In this document: positions 32,498-42,357 of the stretch, one piece after another
Layout of the letters: each line of letters starts with the position of its first letter
Position numbering within the stretch: position 1 is the stretch's first letter
Source: Pseudomicrostroma phylloplanum
Lineage: Eukaryota > Basidiomycota > Exobasidiomycetes > Microstromatales
Direction: 5' to 3'
Assembly (NCBI GenBank): GCA_039545275.1
Contig: BCHS01000002.1
Location: 1,860,001-1,924,000, forward strand
DNA: 64,000 nucleotides
Program-made: the position numbers and the translations under genes
Notes under the pieces: model-generated
The model's input: the letters and a program-made list of their open reading frames with translations, nothing else
The model's database searches: none
Told to the model about the DNA's origin: nothing

Positions 32498-32585
32498 TGG
32501 ACAAGAAGGTAATCGAAACCTCGATCTCTCGCAATTCAAGATCTACATATGCAAAGCGAGCGCCTTACCACTTGGCCACTTGCCC
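32498..32585 (-). tRNA. tRNA-Ala(UGC) with 16-nt intron
   Basis: The cloverleaf reads on the - strand. The acceptor stem is GGGCAAG/CTTGTCC with discriminator A at 32498. The D arm is GCC/GGC with an AAGTGGTAA loop. The anticodon stem is CTCGC/GCGAG. The T arm is GAGGT/ACCTT with loop TTCGATT. The anticodon TGC is at 32553-32551. A 16-nt intron (32549-32534) sits one base 3' of the anticodon, the canonical nuclear position. The acceptor stem holds a G3-U70 wobble, the alanine identity element, which independently supports the assignment. Confidence 0.9.
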
Positions 32586-32826
32586 ATCATAGATGGCGCG
32601 GTCCAGATAGGTCAATATATACCTCTGAGCACAATTTACCGCGTTTCGCACATCCAGACTTTGGTCTCGAGGTACCCAGTGAAACAGGCTCTTGCCCCTG
32701 ACAGCGTAAGGAGGAGCTAAAGCAGCTTTTGTGCCATGGACTGTTCTCATCACATCGATAGATCTTTTATTTCGAAGCTAGCTCTCAAGTGTTCAGCTGC
32801 GATATGCTCCGAGGCTCCCACCCTTT

Positions 32827-33342
32827 CTAGAGTCCCTTCATCAAGTCCCTATCCAGCTCCTTCCACTGCCACCACTGGTTCCGCGCCGCCTCTACCTTTG
32901 CACACCCTTCCTCCTGCTGAACACAAAAGGCCCCTCCATCTTCCAGCTTCCCCGTGACTGGGTCCGGGTAGGCACAACGCTTCTGTTGTGGGAAGGGACA
33001 GGGGCACTTGCTTGGGTGGGAGACGCAGCTGAGAGTTCGCGGGCAGAGGTAGTGCGGACATTGAGAGGCTTCGGTACGTGCTTCGAACCAGGATGCGTCA
33101 CCGCTCTGCAGGAAGGGGAACAAGACAATTGGTCAGCATCATGCTATTGGATCACCTTCGATACGATTACCGGATTCTCTGTGCGAGCAGTGGATAATAC
33201 TCACCGGAGGGGGTTCCTGCTCCCGTGCCTGTCCGCCCTGCTGATTGAAGAAGTTGAAGAATTGACCCAAGGCCGGTGTGGAAAGGAACAGCAGCGACGC
33301 TATCAGGAGCAGCAGCAGAGAAGGTCGTCTCGTCGATGTCAT
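32827..33342 (-). CDS. LCL2: LCL2-type secreted small protein
   Basis: Small fungal protein of the long-chronological-lifespan protein 2 family, whose molecular role is poorly known. The exons are 33342-33205 and 33105-32827, phase 0, about 138 residues. The N-terminus has a signal peptide (LLLLLIASLLFLSTPALG) followed by QFFNFFNQQ. The mature part has the family's Cys-rich block: CPHYLCPRTLSCV, then HPSKCPCPFPQQKRC, then FCVQQEEGC. The start at 33342 is preferred over an upstream in-frame ATG at 33426 because it places the signal peptide at the terminus. It is divergent from the SRRM1 gene, with 267 nt between starts. Confidence 0.88.
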
Positions 33343-33609
33343 GGTTGCAATTAGTCCTGCCGGGTGTGCAGTATGAGGAGATGATGCTGGTCGCGTTGGT
33401 GGAATGTGTTGCTTCTCCACTGCCATGCAGCTTCCGTCACGGAAGGGCGGGTCGGAACAAAATCTCCTTCCGACTCCTCTCCTTCGCGACCAAGATCACC
33501 TCCCAGGTCAACCTTACCGGACGACTCCTTGTGCCCATCTTCAGCTTAAGTCTCCACCTCCTCCGATCTCCTCCGCTGAACTTCACTCCGTGCCCGTCTT
33601 CCCTTCAAG

Positions 33610-35338
33610 ATGGGCGATGCAGGGTACCGAGGCGTATCCGCAGACCAGGATTCGCGGTTTGGCAACAAGGACCGCAAATTGATCAAGCAGTGAGTGTATG
33701 CAGCCTACGTGTATGCAGCCTACCAAGATCGCCTCGCCCACGGCACTATTCTGACACATCCGCTTTTACCATGCTGCTATCATTACAGATTGGAGAGCTC
33801 CAAATTGTTCCCTGCCTCCTTCTCAAAGAAGGTCGATCTACGCAAGGTCAACCTGGAGGTGATGAAGCCTTGGGTAGAGTCAAAGACGCAGGAGCTTCTC
33901 GGCTTTGAAGACGAGGTTGTGGTAGAGTACGTGATGGGCATGCTAGAGAGTGAGGAGAATCAGCCGGTGAGTACAGAGCATTCTCTGGCTCAGGCGCAGA
34001 GACTCAGGCTGACTCTCCCTCACGCCATGTTCGTCGCAGCATCCAAACCCTCGTCAGCTGCAGCTCTCCTTGACAGGCTTCCTGGAGTCGTCCACCCCAA
34101 AATTCATGTCAGAGCTGTGGGATCTGCTCCTCTCTGCGCAGGAGTCCATCGGAGGTATCCCTCAACAATTCGTGGACAAGAAGAAGGAGGAGATGCGCGC
34201 AGCGAGGGAGAGGGACGCGGCTGCCATTCGAGCTAGCGGGATCCCTGGTGGGGCTGCTGCAAATGGACGCGGGCCTCCTGCTGCTCTGCCCCCGAGGCCG
34301 TCGTTTGCAGGGCAGCGAGGTGGTGGAAGAGATTTCCGAGACAAGAGGGGGAATGCTACGGAGAGAGTACAAGACTCTGGTTGGGGAGGCTCGAGACATG
34401 CTCCAGCGCCCGCCGCTTCCAGAGATCCAGACCGGTATGCTGCCTCCTCGTCATACTCTCGTCCAAGGTACGACGATCGCCGACCAACATACGATCAGGA
34501 CCGTCCATCCTACGGCAGAGGAGGCAGGGACGACGTCTACGGCTACTCGCGTCGCAGAGCACCCGAATACGATGAGGATCGCTACGATGGCCGTCGTATC
34601 GGCAGAAGGGACTCGCCAGGACGCGCTCCCGTCTCCAGCAGCCGCAGGTCGAGGGACTACACCCGCTCCCCATCCCGGTCTCTCTCGCCTTCCCGATCTC
34701 CGACTCCGCCTCCAAGAAGATGCAGACGAGAGGAAGATGAGGAGAGGTACACTTCCACACACAGGCGTGACGACGAGGCTGATTCAAGTAGGAAGAGATA
34801 TCGCAGAGACACCCGCTCGATCACTCCTCCTCTGAGGGACAGAGCGAGGGAGAGGTCTCGACCATCCTACTCCCCTGCATCCTCGAGGTCGAGATCAAGG
34901 TCAAGGTCGCCCTCCCGCTCTCCCTCTCGCACTCCTTCCCGATCTCCTAGTCCTGTTCGTCCTCACCCGGCAAAAAGTCGCGCTCGGGAGGACGACAAAG
35001 AGGATAGATATGCAAAGCGAGGCGGAGATAATGAGCCACCAAGGTCGCGCCGTCGTCGCTCGTACTCTTCCTCCTCTCGCTCCCCTTCGCGCTCGCGCTC
35101 CCGCTCGCCCACTCCCGTAAGGAGACGAGCTCGCGATGTCGAAGAGGAGCAAGACCGCTATCGGGACGCTGTTAAAATTCCCAGGCGGCAGACGCGGTCG
35201 AAAAGCCCCATTGCTGGACGGGACGGGCGAAAGAGGGCAAGTCGATCTTACTCTGGCGATTCAGCGAGGTCGAGGTCGAGGTCGAGGTCATACAGCCGGT
35301 CACCTTCCCCTCCACCGGCCCGGCGTGCACAGAGGTAG
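33610..35338 (+). CDS. SRRM1: SRRM1/SRm160-type PWI-domain splicing coactivator
   Basis: Nuclear RNA-binding protein of the SRm160 family, a pre-mRNA splicing coactivator. The exons are 33610-33689, 33789-33966 and 34040-35338, about 518 residues, with phases 2 and 0. The PWI domain spans about residues 28-120: LFPASFSKKVDLRKVNLEVM, then KPWVESKTQELLGFEDEVVVEYV, then LTGFLESSTPKFMSELWDLL. The PW-I core is present as PWV. The remaining 350 residues are Arg/Ser/Asp/Tyr-rich with long RSRS and SPSRSP runs, as in the animal protein. The second intron splits the PWI domain at ENQP/HPNP. Confidence 0.9.
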
Positions 35339-35675
35339 TGTTCGTGTCGTTCCGTGACAATGTCCGTTCACCACCCTGTCAATGCAAACTCATTGCTCAT
35401 TCTCGCTCTTGCTCAACAAGTCATCTTCATTGAGGGCAGAAAAAGAAAAAAAAGAAAAGGAGAGTGTGCATATGAGGTATCATCGATAAAAGAGATCGTG
35501 TAACGTGTGTTGCGGTAAGCGTGTCGGACAAAGTCGAAGCTCGAAGCTCGAAGTCAAAATAGACAAAGACACTGACAGGGCGCGATATGGTACCGGTTTC
35601 CCGAAGGGGAGACTCGTGGTATCGCATAGGCAGTAGGATTCGATGGGAATGGGGAAAGGTCTGCTTGCCCCCTCA
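35339..35675. other. Convergent 3' intergenic region
   Basis: Lies between the 3' ends of SRRM1 and LIS1. It holds an A-rich run (about 35440-35460) and a short GCTCGAA tandem repeat near 35535. No gene is visible. Confidence 0.5.
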
Positions 35676-37301
35676 CTAAGGTGTCCAGACCTTGATGGTC
35701 AGGTCCACACTCGTAGTCACGACGGCATTGACAATCTTCGGCGCATCCGCTGCCGCTGCGCCATTCGTCAATCGCGAAGCCGAGGGAGACCCAACCGGTC
35801 CGTCCTGCTTGGGTGGAGCTGTTGCCGCCGCCTCCGTCTTGGCTCTGGCCCAGGTGATGCTCGTGACAAAGTGCTGGTGGGCGTCGATGGTCTTGCTACA
35901 CCTTCCACCCGCCTTGAGGTCCCAGACGCGCACCGTCTTGTCGTCTGAGCAGGAAAGGAGGAACTTGCCATTGGGCGACCAGCACACGCCTCTGATCCAG
36001 TTGTCGTGCCCCACTAGAGTGCGGATGCACTGCCCTGTCGATGTGTCCCAAATCTTGATAATCTTGTCTCTGCCTCCTGTAGCTACAAATTGACCAGGTG
36101 TGATGTCCGCGCCTTTGGCTGCTGGCGCCTTGACGTCTCCAAGCTCTCTGAGCGCTGCGTAGGCCGCAACGGGAGCAAAGGCAATGGCCTCGACTACATG
36201 CTCGTGGCCTCTCAGTTCCACTTTTGTCTCCCCCTTGCTACGATCCCAGATCCTGCCCGTCTGGTCATTGCCGCAACTGCCGATCAGTCTGCCATCAGAA
36301 GAGGGGGTTACACACCTCACCCAGTCGGAGTGGCCCTCTAAAGTCTTGGAGCAGTAGCCAGTCGACAACTCCCAGACTCGTATGGTACGATCCCGCGAGG
36401 CGGAGATTAGATAGTCGTCTCCGGGAAGAAAGCGGACGGACGAGATGGAGTGATCATGACCATGGAAGGTCTTGACGCAGGTCCACTGGTTAGCGGTATC
36501 CCAGATCTTGATCGTGAGGTCCGAAGAGCAGGAAGCTGCAGGCAGTGGACCACGAGTCAGCGCTCCACGTCAGGGTAATGGGAAAAATGTCCAAACTTAC
36601 CTAGCAGATTTCCCGTCGAATCAAAGTCTACGTCCTGAACTGGCTTCGTATGTGACTTGAGTGTCCTCTCGAATTCCCCCGTCTCCCAATCCCAGATTTT
36701 GATCGTTGCATCTTCTGAGCAGCTGGCAATCTGACTGAAGACTGGATGGAAAGCTACTCTTGTGATGGGCGAACGATGTCCTTGCAATGTATGACGAGGC
36801 GGGTTCCGCGGCACCCAGTCCGCCAAGGAAGCCGCTCGGCGGGAGCTTGGTGATGCTGCTAATTCTTCGGTTAATTGGGCATTACGAGTCTCGAGCTCCA
36901 TGATCTGGAAAGAAGTCGTACGACGAGGGGCGGAGACCCGACATTAGCTGAGCTCCAGGACGGGCTCGCCTTTTCAATCACGGCTGGAACGTGGGCTGCT
37001 TCTTACTCACCTTCTTTTGCAATCTGATCACACTGGTCCACTTCTTCTCCAATAGACCTGCATATTTGGCCTTTGGGTCTATTGTGAACCCCTCCTGTCC
37101 CGCCTCCAGCTTGAGAGCATCGAAGGAAGAAGTGAAGCCATGCGTCTGAAAGTAGTCTAACAGGGACTTGTGTCTGGTCGACAGAGGGAGGGGGAATCAG
37201 AAGGGAGCGGGTCAGGGTTCTGCCGGATAGGAGCCTCCTACGATCTGACGATGTTGAACTCACAGCTCCTCCTTCTGGCGCTCAGTTAGACTGCTTGACA
37301 T
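35676..37301 (-). CDS. LIS1: LIS1 / PAC1 / NudF dynein regulator
   Basis: Regulator of cytoplasmic dynein, needed for nuclear migration. Four exons (37301-37264, 37173-37011, 36904-36601, 36535-35676) give about 454 residues, close to the family's usual length. The N-terminal LisH motif spans the first intron ([12 protein letters not shown], then [13 protein letters not shown]). A short coiled coil follows, then seven WD40 repeats with clear GH...WD pairs (for example [73 protein letters not shown] at the end). Extra residues lie in two blade loops ([14 protein letters not shown]; an Ala/Gly/Ser segment near the last repeat), as seen in other fungal orthologues. It probably cooperates with the NUM1-like anchor. 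Confidence 0.95.
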
Positions 37302-38100
37302 CTTGACTGTCTGATCGATAGCTCCGAACAAGGCTACTCGAGCTTCGTCTGAGAGACCGGAGACAGACAAGGCTCAAGTGCGCCTTGCGGCCGGAGGATA
37401 CTCGCTAGCCTTGTCCAAAACGAAGGCAGCTGGATTGCTGACTACCTCCAGGGTAGATGAGCACTGCTGCTCGTTGAATCCCGATGCGGCGGTGATTCCT
37501 GTGTCTCCGACTGCCTTGTTTGAGCGTTCTGGATGTATGCTACTGTTCTCTGTCCGGGGCTGGGGAGCGTTGGGACCAAAGAGGGAGTCGAGAGAACTGG
37601 CGGAATGTGCTTGACAAGGAGATGAGAGTGCAAGGTATCACAGGACGGGAAGAGGACGACAGCTGTTCTTGAGTAGGGTGTATGCGACGTTCTCCCGCCT
37701 ACTTGGGGAAGCTCAGTCGGCGGCGAAGATGTAATGACGGCGAGGAGGGCAGCGTGATGGTATCACCATTAACCGCCATTACGGAGCGGAGGCGGACTGA
37801 GGGGCGTCGACTTCTCCTCGCTTGTGGTCCGAGCTGCAGGGCACAGACGCGTCTCCGTTCCGATGTCCAACCAGAGCCGGGCGTGTACTTTAGTATTACA
37901 CCCTTGCCATCATCGTCACCATCCACTTACTGTTCCCTGCTACCTAGTGATCATTTGCCTCCTCATCCATCTCAACGCCACGTCGTAGACCTTCACTGAG
38001 CTGAACGGGATGGCGACGCGGCAATGTCCTTACCTTCAGCAAAGAGGAAGGTGAGACCAAGTCTTGACGCTGCCATTGCCGCCTTGCATCCAACACTAAC
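37302..38100. other. Divergent promoter region
   Basis: Separates LIS1 (-) from the Ser-rich gene (+). A CTAAC branch-like site followed by CCAG at about 38094-38110, and a GTGAG at 38050, hint at a 5' leader intron for the + gene, but no start upstream of it keeps frame cleanly. Confidence 0.4.
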
Positions 38101-40473
38101 ATGCTGCCAGATGCCACCGCCTCGCTATCACTCCTCCGCCCGCAGGTCATGGGCCGTATAGACCTCTCCCATGACCATCAACAGCAGCAGAGTTCGCCGT
38201 CCTCAGCCTCACAACCCGCCCGCCCCTCGACGGGCAGTAGGACATCCACCCCCGTACGGCGTCTTGGTACTCATGCTGCGACGCCAGGCTCTTCCGGTAG
38301 AGCTAAGGTGGACATGGCAACCGTAGGAGGAGGGGGAGGGGGAGCAGCAACCTCGTCACAGGACAGCCGATACGAAGCTACGCCTCCCATCATGAGGAGG
38401 GCAGCCACGAGCACAGGAGGCATCAGCAGCAAAACTGCCTCGCCTTCACCCTTCCTCCGCAGATCCATCGCCTCTCCAGCCGTAGCCACTTCATCGGCCC
38501 CCGTCACACCTCGCATCGCAGGCGGAAGCTCTGCATCAGCCATAGGCGGACGGCGCAGTCCTGAAGCTCGTTCCTCGCCATTCGAACGCGGAGAGGTACC
38601 GCCCAATGTTAGTGTCAGGAGCGGATCAATACGCAGAGTCAGGGACCATGGCGTCGAATCCTCTGGGAGCCCCAATCCATTTCCTTCGTCGGCGACAACG
38701 TCGAATCTAGCCTCATTAGCGAATGGAACGTATGCTAGCAACAGTCCTCGCGTACTCGGCTCGCCTCCAATCAATGGGCGTTCCTCTCCTGTACGTGGTC
38801 ATACACGTGCCAAGACGAGCCAGAGCGTGCCCACCGCTGCCTCCTTGAATGCCACGCCCACAATGGCAAGGGTCAACATTGGCGGACCAGGGGGAAGCAG
38901 CGTAGTAGGCAGCCCCTTCACTTCTTTTGGCTCGCATGCGGCTATCAACACACTCGCCACTGGGGCAAGCCCGTCGAGGTCACCATCTCCCAGCTCATCA
39001 GCTTTGAGTAGAGCGTCGGGCAGCGGAAGCTACTTTCCTCCTACGAGGGATCGCAGCCGCACAGAGTGGGGCAGTACGCCAGATCGACCGCTGCTCTCGC
39101 CCTCTGATCAGCCACAGAGACGACCCATGAGAAGCAGTGCTGGGCAAGCAGAGGCTGTAAACACCCCGGGCTTGTCGTCCCGTGGCTCTTCCTCCTCGAT
39201 GAATAGTGGCGTGTCAGGTCCGGCGTCACCGAATACACACACTCCCCAGCAACATGCAGGCACTCAGGCGGTGAACCGGACAGCCTCCACTAGGCCAGCG
39301 TTGACGACACCAGTCGCAATGTATCCGAGCTCCTCGCGGGACTCGGCTCACACGCCCACGACACCGATATCAGGCTCCTACACTGCTAGACCGCGGCTGC
39401 TTCCGGGTACCCCTTCTACCAAAGGCCAGCAGTCCGCCCCACCAGCCGTAGAGAGCTTCAGCTTTCCCCGGCGCGCAAGTCAGACCTCTGCCTCCGGCCT
39501 CGCATCTTCCGCCTTTCTGTCACCGACCAGTGAACACCCCTCCTCTTCGAATGCTCTTACCCTCGAGTACGCCCAGCTACGCGTAGAGCGTAAGATCGCC
39601 GATTTGGAGATCACGAACAAGTCCCTCCTGGCCATCAATTCGGGACTCGAGGTGACCAAGCATCGTCAGGGGCAAGAATTGCGGGACCTCAAGAGGAGAC
39701 TGAGAGAGGGGAGGGGCATGACGCTTGGACCGAGGGAGATTGCTGCAGGAGCGGCAGCCGCACTCAGTCCTGGGAGTCGGTACAAGGATCCCGATGAGGA
39801 GGACGATGACTACTTCGGCGAAGAAGACGACGAGGAAGAAGAGCAAGCAAAGGAAGATCCAGAGTTGGAGGCGGCACATATCCGCTGCAGAGATCTGATC
39901 GACGCCATGCTCAATACTGCTCGAGAGGCAATCCTGTCGCGATATGTACCCGAAGAGAAGAAGAGCAAGGTACTCACGGCTGGAGAGGTGCAGGAGCGCG
40001 ACCTGGACCTCGAGGAGTCAGCGGGCGGCCATGGATCTCATGCCGGCGTAGAGACGGTTGACACTAGTGCGAGCTGGCAAGCAGATAATTCTCTTGCTTC
40101 CTCCGTTGCGGACTTGACTGCGAGCGCCGTAACCGATGAGACGGATGATGGAGCTACCGTCGTCTTACCCGAAGCAGAGCTACCCAAAGATGCCCCGCAA
40201 GAAGCAGAAATGATCGACAGGGCTGAAGCGGACGCCGGACAGGACATCTCCGTCGACACCTCTACCCTTGCAGGTTCGACGGCCGAAGCAGATGATAGCA
40301 CTGCTTCGGTGGAGCGGGGCGAGGGAGAAGAGGAGGAGGAGGAGGAAGACGACGATGACGACGAGGATGAGAGTGAGGATGAAGACGACGAAGATCTCGA
40401 AGCAGGGTCTTTGCACCCTCACCAAACGTCCTGGGCTGGCAATACTGGAGCCGCAGACGTATCCATCGACTAA
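38101..40473 (+). CDS. Conserved Ser-rich fungal protein, unknown function
   Basis: 790 residues if started at 38101; the ATG at 38149 (MGRIDLSHDH) is an equally possible start, and an upstream intron cannot be excluded. The first 470 residues are Ser/Thr/Pro/Arg low complexity with many SP and RR(S/T)xS-like sites, suggesting heavy phosphorylation. A helical block at about residues 483-545 (EYAQLRVERKIADLEITNKS, then a LLAINSGLEVTKHRQG segment) is compact and charged and looks like the conserved core. A second helix near 590-620 includes HIRCRDLIDAMLNTAREAIL. The C-terminal 170 residues are acidic with an Asp/Glu run (about 740-775). No catalytic motif is seen. A coiled-coil adaptor is plausible, but I cannot name the family. 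Confidence 0.7.
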   Translation: MLPDATASLSLLRPQVMGRIDLSHDHQQQQSSPSSASQPARPSTGSRTSTPVRRLGTHAATPGSSGRAKVDMATVGGGGGGAATSSQDSRYEATPPIMRRAATSTGGISSKTASPSPFLRRSIASPAVATSSAPVTPRIAGGSSASAIGGRRSPEARSSPFERGEVPPNVSVRSGSIRRVRDHGVESSGSPNPFPSSATTSNLASLANGTYASNSPRVLGSPPINGRSSPVRGHTRAKTSQSVPTAASLNATPTMARVNIGGPGGSSVVGSPFTSFGSHAAINTLATGASPSRSPSPSSSALSRASGSGSYFPPTRDRSRTEWGSTPDRPLLSPSDQPQRRPMRSSAGQAEAVNTPGLSSRGSSSSMNSGVSGPASPNTHTPQQHAGTQAVNRTASTRPALTTPVAMYPSSSRDSAHTPTTPISGSYTARPRLLPGTPSTKGQQSAPPAVESFSFPRRASQTSASGLASSAFLSPTSEHPSSSNALTLEYAQLRVERKIADLEITNKSLLAINSGLEVTKHRQGQELRDLKRRLREGRGMTLGPREIAAGAAAALSPGSRYKDPDEEDDDYFGEEDDEEEEQAKEDPELEAAHIRCRDLIDAMLNTAREAILSRYVPEEKKSKVLTAGEVQERDLDLEESAGGHGSHAGVETVDTSASWQADNSLASSVADLTASAVTDETDDGATVVLPEAELPKDAPQEAEMIDRAEADAGQDISVDTSTLAGSTAEADDSTASVERGEGEEEEEEEDDDDDEDESEDEDDEDLEAGSLHPHQTSWAGNTGAADVSID

Positions 40474-40835
40474 AAACTCAGTCGGCGTGGTATCATAGAA
40501 GCCTTTTCCCCGTTCCCCTCTTTTGTTCCCCACCTTGTCTATTTCTTGATACCCACAGTGCTGCGCGCAACCTTGCTATCGTTACTGCTGATCTCAAATC
40601 AGCAAGCATATCACGCACGTAATTTCAATATACCACCGCTATCAGTATCAACTCGACCAGCTGTCCTCTCTCTCCGTTTGCACGCAAAGACTGATCACCG
40701 CTTCATCGCGGGTGGCTCGGCAGACGTTGCTCGTGAAAGGCATGCATGACATTGATTGATACTGAAGGCCACAGCCTAGCTTTCCCGAACCCGTCCTGTG
40801 ACTTGACGCAATATTGCTTTGGAATTTGCTCGGCT
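40474..40835. other. Convergent 3' intergenic region
   Basis: Lies between the 3' ends of the Ser-rich gene and the DUF4336 gene. I see no gene, RNA or repeat. Confidence 0.5.
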
Positions 40836-41836
40836 CTACGACGATGAGGTCTTCTCGAAGAGAGACTTGCCCTCGGGGCTGAGATACTGCAGAGTGAGGA
40901 TAGGACCAGAGTGGTTCGTGAGGGGGAAGCGTCAGGAAGAGTCGTCGCACCGTCAGCTCGCCTCACACTCACCTTCTTGCACGCGGACAACCATGCCTCC
41001 CTTGCATTTCCCTCGATGACGTCTCCATGGCAAGGGATGATCCTCTCTGCTCCCCACCCAGCAAAGATCTCTGCGTCCTTTGCGAACCTAGCTCGCCTCT
41101 CCTCCGTCGAGCCACCAGGAGTGGACAGCTTGACTCCCTCTGGCACGCACGTCTCGGGGATGCCCGCTGCTGCTCCTGCGTTCCAGAGGAAAGTCGAGTG
41201 CAGCCCGTTGAAAGGGTTGAACTTCTGCGACATGCCTGTGAGGAAGGGCACGGGGGAGGAAGGACTCTTGCTGGGCGAACCCAAATACTGCTCCTTTGCC
41301 GGCAGGTTGAAGAGGAGATCCGCGACGATCGCCGTGCGTGAGGCGACGTGGTGGAAGGCTACATCCTTGTTTGCAAATGTGGGGAAATAGCGCGCCTGGA
41401 TCTCCTCCTCGAAGCCGTACGTGGTCCCCTCACGGTCCTTGCCGTAGATTCCCGCCCAGGAGATACTAGGCCGCTTTGCATCCAGACCCTCTACGCCGAT
41501 GCACTTTGCCTCTGGGAACGCCTTGCTCCACTCTTCGGTGAACATCGAGTGCACAGCGTCTGCCGCAATGATCCACTTGACCTCTCCGCCCAGCTCCTTG
41601 AGAGATTCCTTCACCGGCTCGTCCAAGGGAGTAGAGGCGAGGACCCACACTGCATTCTCGTTGGGCGGCTGCTGTAGCTTGACTGCCGTCGAGCGACCGC
41701 CGACGGGGAGGATTCCAAACCGTGAGAAGGGACGGGAGAAGCAGCGCACTTGAGGGTGAGGAGCGGAGAGGACCGTAGGAGTCGATGTGGTCTGCGAGGT
41801 GGGACCGCCGGAGGCGACGGGATCTGAGCTAGACAT
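40836..41836 (-). CDS. DUF4336 domain protein
   Basis: About 304 residues from exons 41836-40973 and 40886-40836. The small last exon encodes YLSPEGKSLFEKTSSS and is supported by a GTGAGT donor at 40972 and a CAG acceptor at 40887. The sequence matches DUF4336, which has a metallo-beta-lactamase-like fold: VWVLASTPLDEPVKESLKEL, KWIIAADAVHSMFTEEWSKA, and a late ERIIPCHGDVIEGNARE segment with a conserved His. Members are common in fungi and have no firm function. The frame is open upstream to about 42166, and that extension is Arg-rich. A longer, mitochondrion-targeted form is therefore possible, but the ATG at 41836 starts ordinary codon usage. Confidence 0.8.
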
Positions 41837-42357
41837 GATGGTGCGGCAGTGGTGAGGACAGGTGGAGGTGCGCGAGAGTGTTGCAAAGAGGCCGGGGAGA
41901 GGTCGTACGCCGTGGTAGAGGAGGGCTGGGAAAGGAACGCGACGAGGCAACCGAGCTTGTCTGATCCTCGACGCCAGTGTGACGGTGGTGCAATGCTTGC
42001 AGCTAGCTGGGGAAGGTATAGTATCGAGGTCTGGGGAGGAGTAGTCAGCATGCCATCTTCGCGTCCAATGTCCCTTCGGCCGAAATGTCCCACGACTGCT
42101 TCCGCTTCCGTCAATGCGCCAGGGTGCATCAAGGCGCATCTCCGCCCACATGGCAGCTCGGAACATCGCCGGCTATGGCCCAGGCCCAAGAGACCAAACG
42201 AAAGCACAACATGAATAGAGGGTTTAAACTCGAGTATGACAGTGGGGGTATCAAAGAATGTGACAGATCAGGTGACATGATGGAGAGGGAGGATGCAAGG
42301 TTCGAGAAAGTCCTAGGCGCAACAGCATCTTGTCAAGCGTGTAGCCAGCCTCAACCG
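41837..42357. other. Intergenic, upstream of DUF4336 gene
   Basis: Contains an open Arg-rich extension of the DUF4336 frame (see that entry) and the 3' flank of the BTB/CAP-Gly gene. Nothing else was seen. Confidence 0.4.

Noticed and set aside
40703..42166. Extended 487-residue form of the DUF4336 protein
   Set aside because: The 3' part reads through the intron 40887-40972 and the 5' part is Arg-rich leader. The spliced 304-residue model fits the family better, although an extended N-terminus is not excluded.
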